Shown: positions 35,119 to 45,359 of the stretch, in pieces
Numbering within the stretch: position 1 is the stretch's first letter
How the letters are laid out: the number at the start of each line of letters is the position of its first letter
The notes under the pieces: generated by a model
The model's input: only the letters and a program-made list of their open reading frames with translations
Told to the model about the DNA's origin: nothing
The model's database searches: none
Translations under genes and position numbers: made by a program
Assembly: GCF_014844135.1 (NCBI RefSeq)
Contig: NZ_CP041403.1
Coordinates: forward strand, 2,046,001-2,110,000
Direction of reading: 5' to 3'
Length of the DNA: 64,000 nt
DNA from: Arcobacter sp. FWKO B
GTDB lineage: Bacteria; Campylobacterota; Campylobacteria; Campylobacterales; Arcobacteraceae

Positions 35119-35199
35119 AGTGGATAGGTGGTAGTGGATAGTGGATAGTGAAATACAAAAGAAATTAACACTTAACACTTATCACTCATCACTATTTCT
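35119..35199. repeat. hairpin with 7-base-phased arms at the start of the Sua5-like gene
   Basis: The left arm (35119-35153) is the heptamers AGTGGAT, AGGTGGT, AGTGGAT, AGTGGAT, AGTGAAA; the right arm (35165-35199) is TTAACAC, TTAACAC, TTATCAC, TCATCAC, TATTTCT. The arms are partly complementary. The GTG start at 35141 lies inside the left arm. Confidence 0.8.
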
Positions 35200-35614
35200 T
35201 GTGCAAACAGACACAACTGTAGGGTTTTTATCTAAAACTTTAGATAAACTCTACACTTCAAAACAAAGAGATAAATCAAAAAAAATACTTCAAGAAGTTG
35301 ATAGTTTTCATACTCTTACGACTCTTACAAGAGTCCCATCAAAATATAAAAAACTAGTAAGAAATAGTATCAAAACTACTTTTATATATCCAAATGGTGA
35401 CTCATTTAGAGTTGTTGATAAAAATTCACATCATTATCCTTTTATATCAAAATTTAAAACAATGTATTCTACCAGTGCCAATATAAGTGGTGGAGAATTT
35501 AATGAAGAATTTGCAAGAAGTAAGGCTGATATTATAGTAGAGGATAGTTTTTGTGCTACTACACCATCAAAGATATATAAAATATCAAATCATAGAAAAA
35601 TAAGGATAAGATAA
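35141..35614 (+). CDS. short Sua5/YciO/YrdC-like protein, 157 aa
   Basis: The core LVQTDTTVGFLS corresponds to the PTDT-x-YG nucleotide/threonine-binding motif of YrdC-domain proteins and YSTSANISGG to their T-SAN-SG motif, so the fold is recognisable, but spacing is short and several residues differ. YrdC proteins make threonylcarbamoyl-AMP for tRNA t6A. This compact variant may have lost or altered that activity. The first 20 residues are encoded by a heptamer repeat, so the true start could be the GTG at 35141 or a later codon. It overlaps mog by one base. Confidence 0.75.
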   Translation: MDSEIQKKLTLNTYHSSLFLVQTDTTVGFLSKTLDKLYTSKQRDKSKKILQEVDSFHTLTTLTRVPSKYKKLVRNSIKTTFIYPNGDSFRVVDKNSHHYPFISKFKTMYSTSANISGGEFNEEFARSKADIIVEDSFCATTPSKIYKISNHRKIRIR

Positions 35615-36141
35615 TGACTGCAAAAATAGGGATAATTACTGTTAGTGATAGAGCAAGTGCTGGAGTATATGAAGATATATCAGGTAAGGCTATTATAGAT
35701 GTTTTAGATTCATATTTAAGCTCTCCTTGGGAGAGTGATTATAGAGTCATTCCAGATGAACAAGATTTGATAGAAAAAACTATAATAGATATGGTGGATA
35801 ACCAAAAATGTTCATTAGTAGTTACTACAGGAGGAACAGGACCAGCTTTGCGTGATGTTACACCTGAAGCTACAGAAGCAGTTTGTGATAGAATGATGCC
35901 AGGATTTGGTGAGCTTATGAGGCAAGTAAGTCTTCAATATGTTCCAACAGCTATCTTATCAAGACAAACAGCAGGACTTAGAGGAAGTTCGTTAATTATA
36001 AACTTACCTGGTAAACCAAAGTCTATAAAAGAGTGCCTTGATGCAGTGTTTCCTGCAGTTCCATATTGTATAGATTTGATGAATGGACCTTTTTTAGAGG
36101 TAAATGAAGATATAATTAAGGCTTTTCGTCCAAAATCATAA
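35614..36141 (+). CDS. mog: molybdopterin adenylyltransferase (MogA/MoaB family)
   Basis: The 175-residue product has IGIITVSDRASAGVYEDISG at the start, the TTGGTGPALRDVTPEAT motif and the LPGKPKSIKECLDAV segment, all typical of MogA. It adenylates molybdopterin before metal insertion. The ATG overlaps the stop of the Sua5-like gene. Length fits MogA rather than MoeA. Confidence 0.92.
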   Translation: MTAKIGIITVSDRASAGVYEDISGKAIIDVLDSYLSSPWESDYRVIPDEQDLIEKTIIDMVDNQKCSLVVTTGGTGPALRDVTPEATEAVCDRMMPGFGELMRQVSLQYVPTAILSRQTAGLRGSSLIINLPGKPKSIKECLDAVFPAVPYCIDLMNGPFLEVNEDIIKAFRPKS

Positions 36142-36199
36142 CAGAATATAAGTAAATATTCTGTAAAATTAACAATTATACTTCTAAAATGGACAATAT

Positions 36200-37249
36200 A
36201 TGAATCAAGATAGTTTTAACATAAATAAAGAACTTTTATCCAAAGCAACGATGTTGTACATTGAAGATGAAGATATAGTAAGGCAAGAAACAACTGAGCT
36301 TTTTAGTGTCTTTTTTGATAAGGTTTTAGTAGCTGCAAATGGAAAAGAAGCACTTGAATTATATATGGACAATGAAGATACAATAGACTTGATTTTAACT
36401 GATTTAAATATGCCTGTAATGAATGGAATAGACTTTATTTCAAATGTCAGAGATAGAAACTGGGATGTTCCTATTTTAGTAAATACAGGATTTGACGATT
36501 CTAAAACTATTTTAAAAGTTATCAAACTAAATATTGCAAATTATATATTAAAACCTATACAAATCAATACGACATTAAAAATCATTTCTAGAATATTAGA
36601 AGAGAGTGATAAAACCAAAGAAATAATTAGACAAAGAAATGAATTGAACCAGTTTATGAGTATATTAGACTCTCAAAATTTAATATGTGAGTATGATAAT
36701 CATGGTATGATTGTATATGCTAATGAAAACTTTTGTAATATAAGTGGGTACACTATTCAAGAAGTATGTGGGAAAAAGTATGATTTTTTAAAATATTGTA
36801 ATTCAAATATTTATGATTTGATCGCTAAATCATTAGAAAATGGTGATATTTTTAGTGGAAAATTAAAAAATATATCAAAAGATGGTAAAATATTTTATTT
36901 GAATTCGACAATATTTCCTATATTTGATAAGGATAAAAATATCATTAAATATAGAGCATTTTCATATTTGAGAACAGAAGATGAAGAAGAGAAAAACTCT
37001 ATGAAGAAACAGATTATATCATTAAAAAGTGATGTTTTTAAACAACAACTTCAAGCAAAAGAGAATGAAACAAAATCTTCTGAAGAACAAAAGAGTTCTA
37101 TATCTAAAACAGAACTTGAAATGATATCATTAAGAACACAGATAAAAGATTTGAAAAAGCAAAATAAGTATTTATTACAAAAATTAGATGCCCAACAAAA
37201 AAGGGTTGAAGATTATCAGTTACAGTTATTAAAGATAAAGGGTGATTGA
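36200..37249 (+). CDS. response regulator with PAS domain and C-terminal coiled coil
   Basis: Residues about 15-130 are a receiver domain with the acidic pocket (E22, D23), phospho-acceptor Asp68 in LILTDLNMP and Lys118 in YILKP. Residues about 145-255 form a PAS domain (ILDSQNLICEYDNHGMIVYA). Residues about 268-349 are a coiled coil. There is no DNA-binding, GGDEF or kinase domain, so output must be by protein contacts. No kinase gene is adjacent, although a binding-protein/kinase pair lies 5 kb away on the same strand. Confidence 0.88.
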   Translation: MNQDSFNINKELLSKATMLYIEDEDIVRQETTELFSVFFDKVLVAANGKEALELYMDNEDTIDLILTDLNMPVMNGIDFISNVRDRNWDVPILVNTGFDDSKTILKVIKLNIANYILKPIQINTTLKIISRILEESDKTKEIIRQRNELNQFMSILDSQNLICEYDNHGMIVYANENFCNISGYTIQEVCGKKYDFLKYCNSNIYDLIAKSLENGDIFSGKLKNISKDGKIFYLNSTIFPIFDKDKNIIKYRAFSYLRTEDEEEKNSMKKQIISLKSDVFKQQLQAKENETKSSEEQKSSISKTELEMISLRTQIKDLKKQNKYLLQKLDAQQKRVEDYQLQLLKIKGD

Positions 37250-37264
37250 TTTAATTTGATTTTA

Positions 37265-37291
37265 TTTTAACCCCGTTTAAAGGGGTTAAAA
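37265..37291. terminator. bidirectional rho-independent terminator
   Basis: TTTTAACCCC (37265-37274) and GGGGTTAAAA (37282-37291) are perfect 10-bp complements with a 7-base loop, giving a GC core with T-runs on both strands, between the convergent response-regulator and rpsR genes. Confidence 0.92.
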
Positions 37292-37299
37292 CCAGATAT

Positions 37300-37554
37300 T
37301 TATCTGTATGCAGCATCCGTTACATTTTTTGTATCTACAACATAAGGAACTAAAGCCATATGTCTTGCTCTTTTGATAGCAAGTTCTACCATCTCTTGAG
37401 CTCTTTTTGCGTTACCTGTAAGTCTTCTAGGCATAATTTTGCCTCTTTCACTCATAGATATTTTTAAAAGATCAAGATTTTTATAATCAATAAAATCTAC
37501 TTTCATTTCTGTATATTTACAATATTTTTTACCGTATTTTCTTTTTTCAGCCAT
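37300..37554 (-). CDS. rpsR: ribosomal protein S18
   Basis: The 84-residue product has the S18 core [19 protein letters not shown] followed by [24 protein letters not shown]. Last gene of the rpsF-ssb-rpsR operon, the conserved bacterial order. AAAGGAATAAA precedes the start on the minus strand. Confidence 0.97.
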   Translation of the reverse strand: MAEKRKYGKKYCKYTEMKVDFIDYKNLDLLKISMSERGKIMPRRLTGNAKRAQEMVELAIKRARHMALVPYVVDTKNVTDAAYR

Positions 37555-37569
37555 TTTTATTCCTTTTTC

Positions 37570-38070
37570 CTAAAATGGTATTTCATCATCATTTATATCA
37601 TATTCTGGTATGTAGTGTTGTTGTTCAACTCTTTGCATACCACCACTAGCTTGTCCTGATTGAGCTGTAGGTGCAGGTTTTGAATAGCTTGATGAAGGAT
37701 TGTTGTCGTAATTGCCTTGAGGCGCATAACCACCTTCTGTTGAAGATTTTGAATCCAACATTTTCATAGTATCTACTCTTAAAGAGTGTTTTGTTCTATT
37801 TTGTCCATCTGTACCAGTCCACTGCTCTAAAACCAATCTACCTTCTAATAAAACTTTTGACCCTTTTTTTAGGTATTGATTGGCAATTTCAGCACTTCTA
37901 CCAAAAATATTGAAATCTAAAAAACAAACTTCATCTTTTTGTTCACCAGTTTGAGTTTTATATTTGTAGCTTGTAGCTATTGCACTTTTAGCAACAGCAC
38001 TACCGCTTGGCAAATATCTAAGTTCAATATCTCTAGTCAAGTTTCCGATCATTACCACTTTATTATACAT
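37570..38070 (-). CDS. ssb: single-stranded DNA-binding protein
   Basis: The 166-residue product starts MYNKVVMIGNLTRDIELRYL, has the OB-fold through about residue 110 (FLDFNIFGRSAEIANQYLKKG), a flexible Gln/Ser/Gly-rich linker, and the acidic tip DINDDEIPF that recruits replication and repair proteins. Standard position between rpsF and rpsR. Confidence 0.97.
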   Translation of the reverse strand: MYNKVVMIGNLTRDIELRYLPSGSAVAKSAIATSYKYKTQTGEQKDEVCFLDFNIFGRSAEIANQYLKKGSKVLLEGRLVLEQWTGTDGQNRTKHSLRVDTMKMLDSKSSTEGGYAPQGNYDNNPSSSYSKPAPTAQSGQASGGMQRVEQQHYIPEYDINDDEIPF

Positions 38071-38090
38071 TGTAGGGTCCTTTTATAAAA

Positions 38091-38441
38091 TTAGTTGCTT
38101 TTTTTCGCAGCTTCTTCGCTCATTTTTGTCCAAGCAGCTATTTCTTTTTTGCTTTCATATTTAATGAAGATAAATCTTAAGATATTTTCGTTAATTCTAT
38201 AATTTCTCTCAAGCTCTAATATTGCATTTGCAGGAGCTTTGAAGTACATTACATAGTAATATCCTCTTTTGTGCTTGTTGATTTGGTATGCAAGTTGTCT
38301 TGAACCAATATCTTCTGTTGAAACTATTTCTCCACCATTTTTTTCAATATTGTTTTTTACAATATCGATTTGAGCCGCTATCTCTTCAGCTGTAAGAGTA
38401 GGCTTAACTATAAACATCGTCTCGTAATGTCTAACTGACAT
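38091..38441 (-). CDS. rpsF: ribosomal protein S6
   Basis: The 116-residue product has the S6 pattern [20 protein letters not shown], the [20 protein letters not shown] block and [15 protein letters not shown]6 forms a heterodimer with S18 on the small-subunit platform. It heads the rpsF-ssb-rpsR operon; a TATTAT -10-like box lies about 30 bases upstream on the minus strand. Confidence 0.96.
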   Translation of the reverse strand: MSVRHYETMFIVKPTLTAEEIAAQIDIVKNNIEKNGGEIVSTEDIGSRQLAYQINKHKRGYYYVMYFKAPANAILELERNYRINENILRFIFIKYESKKEIAAWTKMSEEAAKKSN

Positions 38442-38531
38442 ATATTCTCCTTTTGGGTATGTATAACCGATAATACAAGATTACCAGTAAGGCTTTTATT
38501 GGATTTAATCCACAAAAAGTATGCGATTTTA

Positions 38532-39512
38532 TCAAAATATAGTTGAAAAGTTTCTTAAACCTGTTTCTAAAAAGTTAGTATTATCAATTCCAGATGTACT
38601 TTTTAACTTTAATTCTAAATCAAAAAGGTAATTTAACATCTTTAAATAGTCTTCATTTTTAAATTTAATTGCTAAATTTGCCCTTTCATCTTCAATATTT
38701 TTTGGTAATTTATAACCTAGTATTTCACTGGAATTTATATAGCCGTTGATAGTGATAAAACTATTAAACATAAACAATTGAGACACAAAAGATGTTATTT
38801 GATTTACTAAATAAACATCATTTATCCCTTCATCTATCAAATATGTAAGTTCTGATGAAATATCTTTTGAAAGCAAAAGTTTAACAATAAATTCATCTAA
38901 ATTAATACTCCCAAAGCCAAAACAGTTATTATCTATAACCTTTACAGTGAGTGGTTCATTTAAAAGTGCTAACTTTTCCAAATCATTAAATGCTAGTTCT
39001 AAAGAATTTTTATGCATATTAAGTAAATGGTATAGTACATTTGCATGTTCATATTTTATATCTAATTCATCTGCTCTTTGTTTTAAAATATTTAATGCTT
39101 CATTTGGAAATGGATTGTAAAATCTTACATTTACACCATTTTGTTTTGCGTCAAAATTTTTTGCCATTTCTCTAAAATCTGTATCCCCAATACAAGCAAT
39201 AAGTACTGTACTTGCAGGATTTGTATTTACAGCACTTATAAGCTCTTGACACTCTTTTTTAGGAATAGTTTTTTGTGTTTTAATAACTAAAATATTTGAA
39301 TCACTAAAAAGTGAAGATTGAAGTAGTATATCAAGTGCTTTTTTTGTATCATATTCTTCAAAATAAAGCTTATTTATTTCATCTTTTGGAGCTAGTTTTG
39401 AACTTACCAAATTAGTATAGTAATCTATTAAAAAAGTAGATTCTCCAAAAAACATATAAGCTTTGAAGGCTTTGTTTTGTTTTAATAAGTTATCAAATTC
39501 TGATTTATACAT
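38532..39512 (-). CDS. holA: DNA polymerase III delta subunit
   Basis: The 326-residue product has the HolA layout: MYKSEFDNLLK, then the AYMFFGESTFLIDYY region, a degenerate Walker-type N-domain (LFSDSNILVIKTQK) and C-terminal helical collar. It opens the sliding clamp in the clamp loader. Sequence is divergent, as usual for the phylum. It directly follows rnr on the same strand, with 9 bases between. Confidence 0.85.
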   Translation of the reverse strand: MYKSEFDNLLKQNKAFKAYMFFGESTFLIDYYTNLVSSKLAPKDEINKLYFEEYDTKKALDILLQSSLFSDSNILVIKTQKTIPKKECQELISAVNTNPASTVLIACIGDTDFREMAKNFDAKQNGVNVRFYNPFPNEALNILKQRADELDIKYEHANVLYHLLNMHKNSLELAFNDLEKLALLNEPLTVKVIDNNCFGFGSINLDEFIVKLLLSKDISSELTYLIDEGINDVYLVNQITSFVSQLFMFNSFITINGYINSSEILGYKLPKNIEDERANLAIKFKNEDYLKMLNYLFDLELKLKSTSGIDNTNFLETGLRNFSTIF

Positions 39513-39521
39513 ATTTACAAC

Positions 39522-41354
39522 TTATGATATTATTGTTCCAACAATTTCTTTTGTTGCAATATTCACATTTTTTATTTGGATTCTTACTTTTGAAAAAAGT
39601 TTTTGACCATGGTAGTTTTCAAATTTAACTCTAGCTCCTATTGCACCTTGTTTTAAAACTGCCACTTTTTTTTCAACATCTACAATCTCACATACGAAAA
39701 TTTCATTTATTCTTTTTTCAAGCCATCTTGCATATTTTCTATCTTCAAAATCCCAAACTGCTTGATCTATCTCTCTTTCTTTAATACTTATTTCATCACA
39801 AATATTTGCTATATCAGTAGGAATTTCTCCAGTTTTTAATATCCTATGCAATACTAAATCGGCATATCTTCTAATAGGGGAAGTAAAGTGTGAATATCTA
39901 TCAAACCCAAGTCCAAAGTGTCCACTTGCATTACTATTATATACGGCTTGTTGTTGAGCTTTTATTATCAGGTCATCAACTTCACTTACAAGAAGATATT
40001 TTTTTGCTTGTTTTTGAATTTCTAGGATAGTTTGATGGATATCATTTTTTAATGAAGCATCTATTCCAAGAAGTCCTAGCTCAGTAAGAAGGTTTTGCAT
40101 AGATTTCATTGATGGTTCTTCGTGTGTTCTGAAAATCCCTCTTTTTTTTAGTCTTTTTGCAGCAGCTATATTTGCTAAAAGCATACACTCTTCTACTAAT
40201 GAATGTGAAGGAGTTGATTCTTCAGTTTCAACATTTACAAGTTCAAAATTTTTATCTAAATTTAACTTATTTTCCACAGTTCTAAAATCATACCCTTTTT
40301 GTAGTCTTTTAGCTCTTAGTTTTTGTGTAAACTTATAAAGATTGGTTAGATTATCAAAAATATCTTTTTCTAATGCTGTATATTGATCAAGTTTTCCAGC
40401 CAAAACCCTATCTATCCTGCCATATGTGAATCGTTTTTTAGAAATTATAATAGCTTCAAACAACTCAGAATCTATAATATTTAAACTATTTGGATCCACT
40501 TCTATTTTAAATACAAAACTAAGTCTTGGCACATCTGGTTTTAGTGAACATAAATCACTACTTAATTTATGTGGAAGCATTGGTAGTACTTTATGTGGTA
40601 AATATAGTGAAAAAGCTCTTTTTCTTGCTTCTTTATCAATAGCTGTATTTGGAAGAACATATGAACTAACATCTGCTATAGCTACATATATAGTAGAGTT
40701 TTTTTCATCATAATATATAGCATCATCAAAGTCTTTTGCAGTATCTGGATCTATTGTAGAAAAATTTAGGTGACTTAAATCTACTCTATTATCACTTTCT
40801 TTAGGTATATGAAACTCTAAATCTTCAAAACCACTATTTAATCTGTACTCTTCATGGTATATAATAAGAGAAATTTCTTCATCTATTTTTGGATCAGATA
40901 AATTTCCTATATATCTTGATATTTGATTTGTTTTTGTATCAAGTAAGATAACATCAAGTTCTTTTAAATCATTATGTTCAAAAGTATATGAGATAGGTAT
41001 ATTTTCTTTTAGTGTCCAAAAGTTGTAATCTTTTTTATATACAAGAATTGTTGAAAATTGTTTGTTAAGTATAAATTCAACTTTTATTTTGTTTCTAGCT
41101 CTTGGGTGAAAAACTTTTTTTGCTATTACAATATCACCGTTATATGCTCCATTTAAATCATCAAACTCTATATGTGGTGTAAAATCATCTGTTTCAAGAT
41201 GTAATAGAGCATATTTGTATTTTATTTCTATAGTACCTATTAAATATTTTGTATTAAGGATATATTCACCATGTTTAAGCTTGATTACATCATTGTTAAT
41301 CAATTTTTCTAAAAGACCACTGTTTTGTAATAATTTAATTTGTTCTTTGTTCAA
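39522..41354 (-). CDS. rnr: ribonuclease R (RNB-family exoribonuclease)
   Basis: The RNB domain is clear: LSHLNFSTIDPDTAKDFDDAIY carries the metal-binding aspartates, followed by VAIADVSSYV, LPHKLSSDLCSL, and ASGHFGLGFDRYSHFTSPIRRYADLVLHR; an S1 domain closes the C-terminus (EIVDVEKKVAVLKQGAIG). I chose TTG at 41354 because AAAAAGG precedes it and the reading frame further upstream overlaps the divergent promoter. An ATG at 41393 would add 13 residues but lacks a ribosome binding site. The enzyme degrades structured RNA 3' to 5'. About 610 residues, short of E. coli RNase R but usual here. Confidence 0.9.
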   Translation of the reverse strand: MNKEQIKLLQNSGLLEKLINNDVIKLKHGEYILNTKYLIGTIEIKYKYALLHLETDDFTPHIEFDDLNGAYNGDIVIAKKVFHPRARNKIKVEFILNKQFSTILVYKKDYNFWTLKENIPISYTFEHNDLKELDVILLDTKTNQISRYIGNLSDPKIDEEISLIIYHEEYRLNSGFEDLEFHIPKESDNRVDLSHLNFSTIDPDTAKDFDDAIYYDEKNSTIYVAIADVSSYVLPNTAIDKEARKRAFSLYLPHKVLPMLPHKLSSDLCSLKPDVPRLSFVFKIEVDPNSLNIIDSELFEAIIISKKRFTYGRIDRVLAGKLDQYTALEKDIFDNLTNLYKFTQKLRAKRLQKGYDFRTVENKLNLDKNFELVNVETEESTPSHSLVEECMLLANIAAAKRLKKRGIFRTHEEPSMKSMQNLLTELGLLGIDASLKNDIHQTILEIQKQAKKYLLVSEVDDLIIKAQQQAVYNSNASGHFGLGFDRYSHFTSPIRRYADLVLHRILKTGEIPTDIANICDEISIKEREIDQAVWDFEDRKYARWLEKRINEIFVCEIVDVEKKVAVLKQGAIGARVKFENYHGQKLFSKVRIQIKNVNIATKEIVGTIIS

Positions 41355-41382
41355 GTTAAAACCTTTTTCAAATTGTTTACGG

Positions 41383-41388
41383 TATAAT
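41383..41388 (+). promoter_or_regulatory. -10 element of the binding-protein/kinase operon
   Basis: TATAAT in CGGTATAATGAC lies 31 bases before the GTG at 41419 in the narrow divergent region with rnr. Confidence 0.6.
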
Positions 41389-41418
41389 GACATAAATAGA
41401 GTTATAAAGGATTTAAGC

Positions 41419-42183
41419 GTGATATTAAAGTTGAAGTTTTTTATGTTACTAATGATTGCTTTAAGTAGTTCGTTGTATGCATCAAAAAAACAGGTTTTGA
41501 TATATTGTGGCATTACAATGGTCAATCCTATAAAAGAGATTAGTGATATTTTAAAAGATGAACTAGATATTGATATAGTTATCACTCAAGGTGGTTCTGC
41601 TAATTTGTTTAATTCATTAAAAACTTCTAAAGTAGGTGATATCTATATAGCTGGTGAGCAAAGATATATTGATGATTATATAAATGAAGGTTTTTTTACT
41701 GACTATATTAAAGAAATAGGCTACAACCAAGCAGCTATTTTTGTGCATAAGGGAAATCCATATAATATATCATCACTTGATGATCTCTTAAGAGATGATA
41801 TCTCAACAATCTTGTGTGACTATAATACAGGAAGTATTGGAAAAATGACAAAAACTGTACTTGAAAACTATGGTGGAGAGAGCTTTTTAACAAAAGCATA
41901 TCTAAATAGTGTAGAAATAGGGACAGATTCAAGAAATATAAATGCTTCTTTATCTAGAAATAGGGTGGATATGGCAATTAATTGGAAGTCTACAATAACA
42001 TTTGGCAATCATAAAGATTTATTTACAGTTATTGATATTGATGAACAATATGCACCAAAGATGACAATACCAGCTGTTTTATTAAAAAGTTCAGAAAATC
42101 CAGAACTTGCAAGAAGTATTATTGATTTTATAGTTAGTGATAGAGGAAAAGAGATTATGAAGAAATATGGGTTTTTAGAGTAA
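41419..42183 (+). CDS. periplasmic substrate-binding protein (ModA-like) paired with a histidine kinase
   Basis: I chose GTG at 41419 because AAAGGATTTAAGC precedes it and the product then begins with a clean signal peptide (MILKLKFFMLLMIALSSSLYA). The 254-residue protein has the type-2 binding-protein layout of ModA/PstS-like proteins: LIYCGITMVNPIKEISD, then ITQGGSANLFNSL, GDIYIAGEQRYI and the C-terminal SDRGKEIMKKYGF. Ligand is probably an oxyanion. Its stop overlaps the kinase start (TAATG), and no transporter genes adjoin, so it most likely serves as ligand sensor for the kinase. Confidence 0.85.
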   Translation: MILKLKFFMLLMIALSSSLYASKKQVLIYCGITMVNPIKEISDILKDELDIDIVITQGGSANLFNSLKTSKVGDIYIAGEQRYIDDYINEGFFTDYIKEIGYNQAAIFVHKGNPYNISSLDDLLRDDISTILCDYNTGSIGKMTKTVLENYGGESFLTKAYLNSVEIGTDSRNINASLSRNRVDMAINWKSTITFGNHKDLFTVIDIDEQYAPKMTIPAVLLKSSENPELARSIIDFIVSDRGKEIMKKYGFLE

Positions 42184-44252
42184 TGCAGATACAACAAAGT
42201 ACTACAAGTAAACAATTATTTGCACTTATTGCTGTATTTTTGATTGGTCTTATTTTAATAGTTGGTGTGAATATATTTTTTTCATACCTTATGTCTGAAC
42301 TAAATGAAAAGGTAGATAATCAAAAAGCCAAGATTGAAATAAGTGAAGCAATTTCTTTGGATATTCAGAAATTAAGAAGTTATTTCTTTGAAATGGCAGC
42401 CACTACATCAAATCCAAGAGCCACAAAGCTAGTAGAAGATGATATAGCAATAATAGTTGACATGATGAATGAATCTATAGATGTCTTAGAACGAGGTGGT
42501 ATTTTAAAAAGAGAAGTTAGTTTAAATATTGTAGACCTTGATCAGATGTATAAAAATATAAAATATACAAAAATAGAAAGTGAAAAGATAGTATTAGAAG
42601 TACTTGATATTAGACCTAAAATAGATGAGTTTTTGGATTTAAAACAAAAGCTAGTTGAACTTGTAACACTAAGACACAATGCTTCCAAGCTAGGTGATAC
42701 ACAAGAATTTGCTAGAATTATTGATGAAATAAGATTGTTCTTTAAAATGGCCCCAGCATTTTTTAATAGATTTGCTGAAAATAATGCAAGATTATTATAC
42801 GAGGCTCAAAAAGAGCTTGAATTATTGGAAATAGAGATTGAAGATAAAAAAAATAACTATATATTAACAGAAGCATTTTTGATTTTTTTAATTTTCATTT
42901 TTGTTTTTGTGCTTGGAACATTGATTTTCAAAAGTATTGATAATGTCAATAAAGAGCTAAAACTTTTAAATAAAGAATTAAATAAAAATATTAAAGAATT
43001 AGCAGAACAAAAATCATATGTTAGAGGGATACTAGATGCTCAATCAAATATAGTAATAGTTACAAGTGGACTTAGAATAATTGATGCAAATAAAGCTTTG
43101 TTTGAGTTTTTTAGCGAGTATAAAACACTTGAAGAGTTTTTAAGTGAGCATGATTGTGTATGTGATTTTTTCTTGCCTTATGGTGAAAAATATATAATTA
43201 AAAAAGATTATGATGGTAAAAATTGGGCTGAGTATATATATGAAAATAGCGAACAAGAGCATTTTTCAGCAATAAAAAGGGCTGATAAAATATACCATTT
43301 TAAGATAAATATTGATAAACAATCTTTTAGTAATAAAGAAGATATTTTAGTTGTTTCATTAAATGATATTACAATTGAAATAGAAGTACAAAATAGACTT
43401 CAAGAATTAAATGAAAATTTGGAAAATATAGTTAAGGAAAAAACTAAAGAGCTTCAAGACTTGAATGAAAATTTAAAACAAAAAGTTATAATTGAAGTTG
43501 AAAAAAATAGAAAAAAAGATAAGCAAATGATTGAACAATCAAGACATGCTGCACTTGGTGAAATGATAGGTAATATCGCACATCAGTGGCGACAGCCACT
43601 TAGTGCTATAAGTACAACATCATCAAGTGTAAAACTTCAAATGCAACTTGGGATTGTGAGTAATGAAGAAGTTGAACAAGCTTTTGATGATATTATGAAT
43701 TATGTACAGTTTTTAAATCAAACTATAGAGGACTTTAGAGGTTTTTTTAGGCAAGATGTTAAAAAGGAGCCTTTTAATATTCTAGATTCACTCAAAAGTA
43801 CACTAAAAATTGTATCAGCATCCTTTAAAGACAATGAAATAAAAATCTTTACAGATTATCAAAATGAAACTATAATGGCATATGGATGTGGAAGTGAATT
43901 GTCACAAGTGTTGTTAAATATATTAAATAATGCTAAAGATATTTTAGTAGAAAAAAATGAAGATGACAAAAAAATCCATATATATGTAGAAGTAGTAAAT
44001 GATGAAATATTTATATATATACAAGATAGTGGTGGCGGTGTTCCAGAAGAGATACAAGGTAAAATATTTGACCCATATTTTACAACAAAACATAAAAGCC
44101 AAGGGACAGGAATAGGTCTTTATATGAGTAAAGAGATAGTTGAAAAAAAATTAGGTGGTTTTTTAAGTGTAAAAAATAGAGATATTACACTTAGCAATGA
44201 GCATTTTTTAGGGGCTTGTTTTATAATTCAAATCCCACTTTTCAAAGAGTAA
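42183..44252 (+). CDS. membrane sensor histidine kinase
   Basis: The 689-residue product has a membrane helix at about 11-36, a helical periplasmic sensor region to about 225, a second membrane helix (LIFLIFIFVFVLGTLIF), a PAS-like segment, a coiled coil, the phospho-acceptor box HQWRQPLSAIS with His467, and a HATPase domain with N box LNNAKDIL, then DSGGGVPEEI and GTGIGLYMSKEI. HQWRQPLS is common in kinases of this phylum. It is translationally coupled to the binding protein. No response regulator gene is adjacent. Confidence 0.92.
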   Translation: MQIQQSTTSKQLFALIAVFLIGLILIVGVNIFFSYLMSELNEKVDNQKAKIEISEAISLDIQKLRSYFFEMAATTSNPRATKLVEDDIAIIVDMMNESIDVLERGGILKREVSLNIVDLDQMYKNIKYTKIESEKIVLEVLDIRPKIDEFLDLKQKLVELVTLRHNASKLGDTQEFARIIDEIRLFFKMAPAFFNRFAENNARLLYEAQKELELLEIEIEDKKNNYILTEAFLIFLIFIFVFVLGTLIFKSIDNVNKELKLLNKELNKNIKELAEQKSYVRGILDAQSNIVIVTSGLRIIDANKALFEFFSEYKTLEEFLSEHDCVCDFFLPYGEKYIIKKDYDGKNWAEYIYENSEQEHFSAIKRADKIYHFKINIDKQSFSNKEDILVVSLNDITIEIEVQNRLQELNENLENIVKEKTKELQDLNENLKQKVIIEVEKNRKKDKQMIEQSRHAALGEMIGNIAHQWRQPLSAISTTSSSVKLQMQLGIVSNEEVEQAFDDIMNYVQFLNQTIEDFRGFFRQDVKKEPFNILDSLKSTLKIVSASFKDNEIKIFTDYQNETIMAYGCGSELSQVLLNILNNAKDILVEKNEDDKKIHIYVEVVNDEIFIYIQDSGGGVPEEIQGKIFDPYFTTKHKSQGTGIGLYMSKEIVEKKLGGFLSVKNRDITLSNEHFLGACFIIQIPLFKE

Positions 44253-44329
44253 ATTATTATGACTAGATGGGATTTATCCTTCTTTAATTTACTTTTTGGT
44301 AAAATCTCAAAAATTTATACAAAAGGTAA

Positions 44330-45355
<1,026 letters not shown>

Positions 45356-45359
45356 TATT

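Noticed and set aside
39522-41585. Full 687-residue open frame as the rnr product
   Set aside because: The first 64 residues are hydrophobic, unlike RNase R, and are antisense to the signal peptide of the divergent gene and its promoter.
41215-42183. 322-residue frame as the binding-protein gene
   Set aside because: Its first 68 codons are antisense to rnr, whereas GTG at 41419 has a ribosome binding site and starts with a clean signal peptide.
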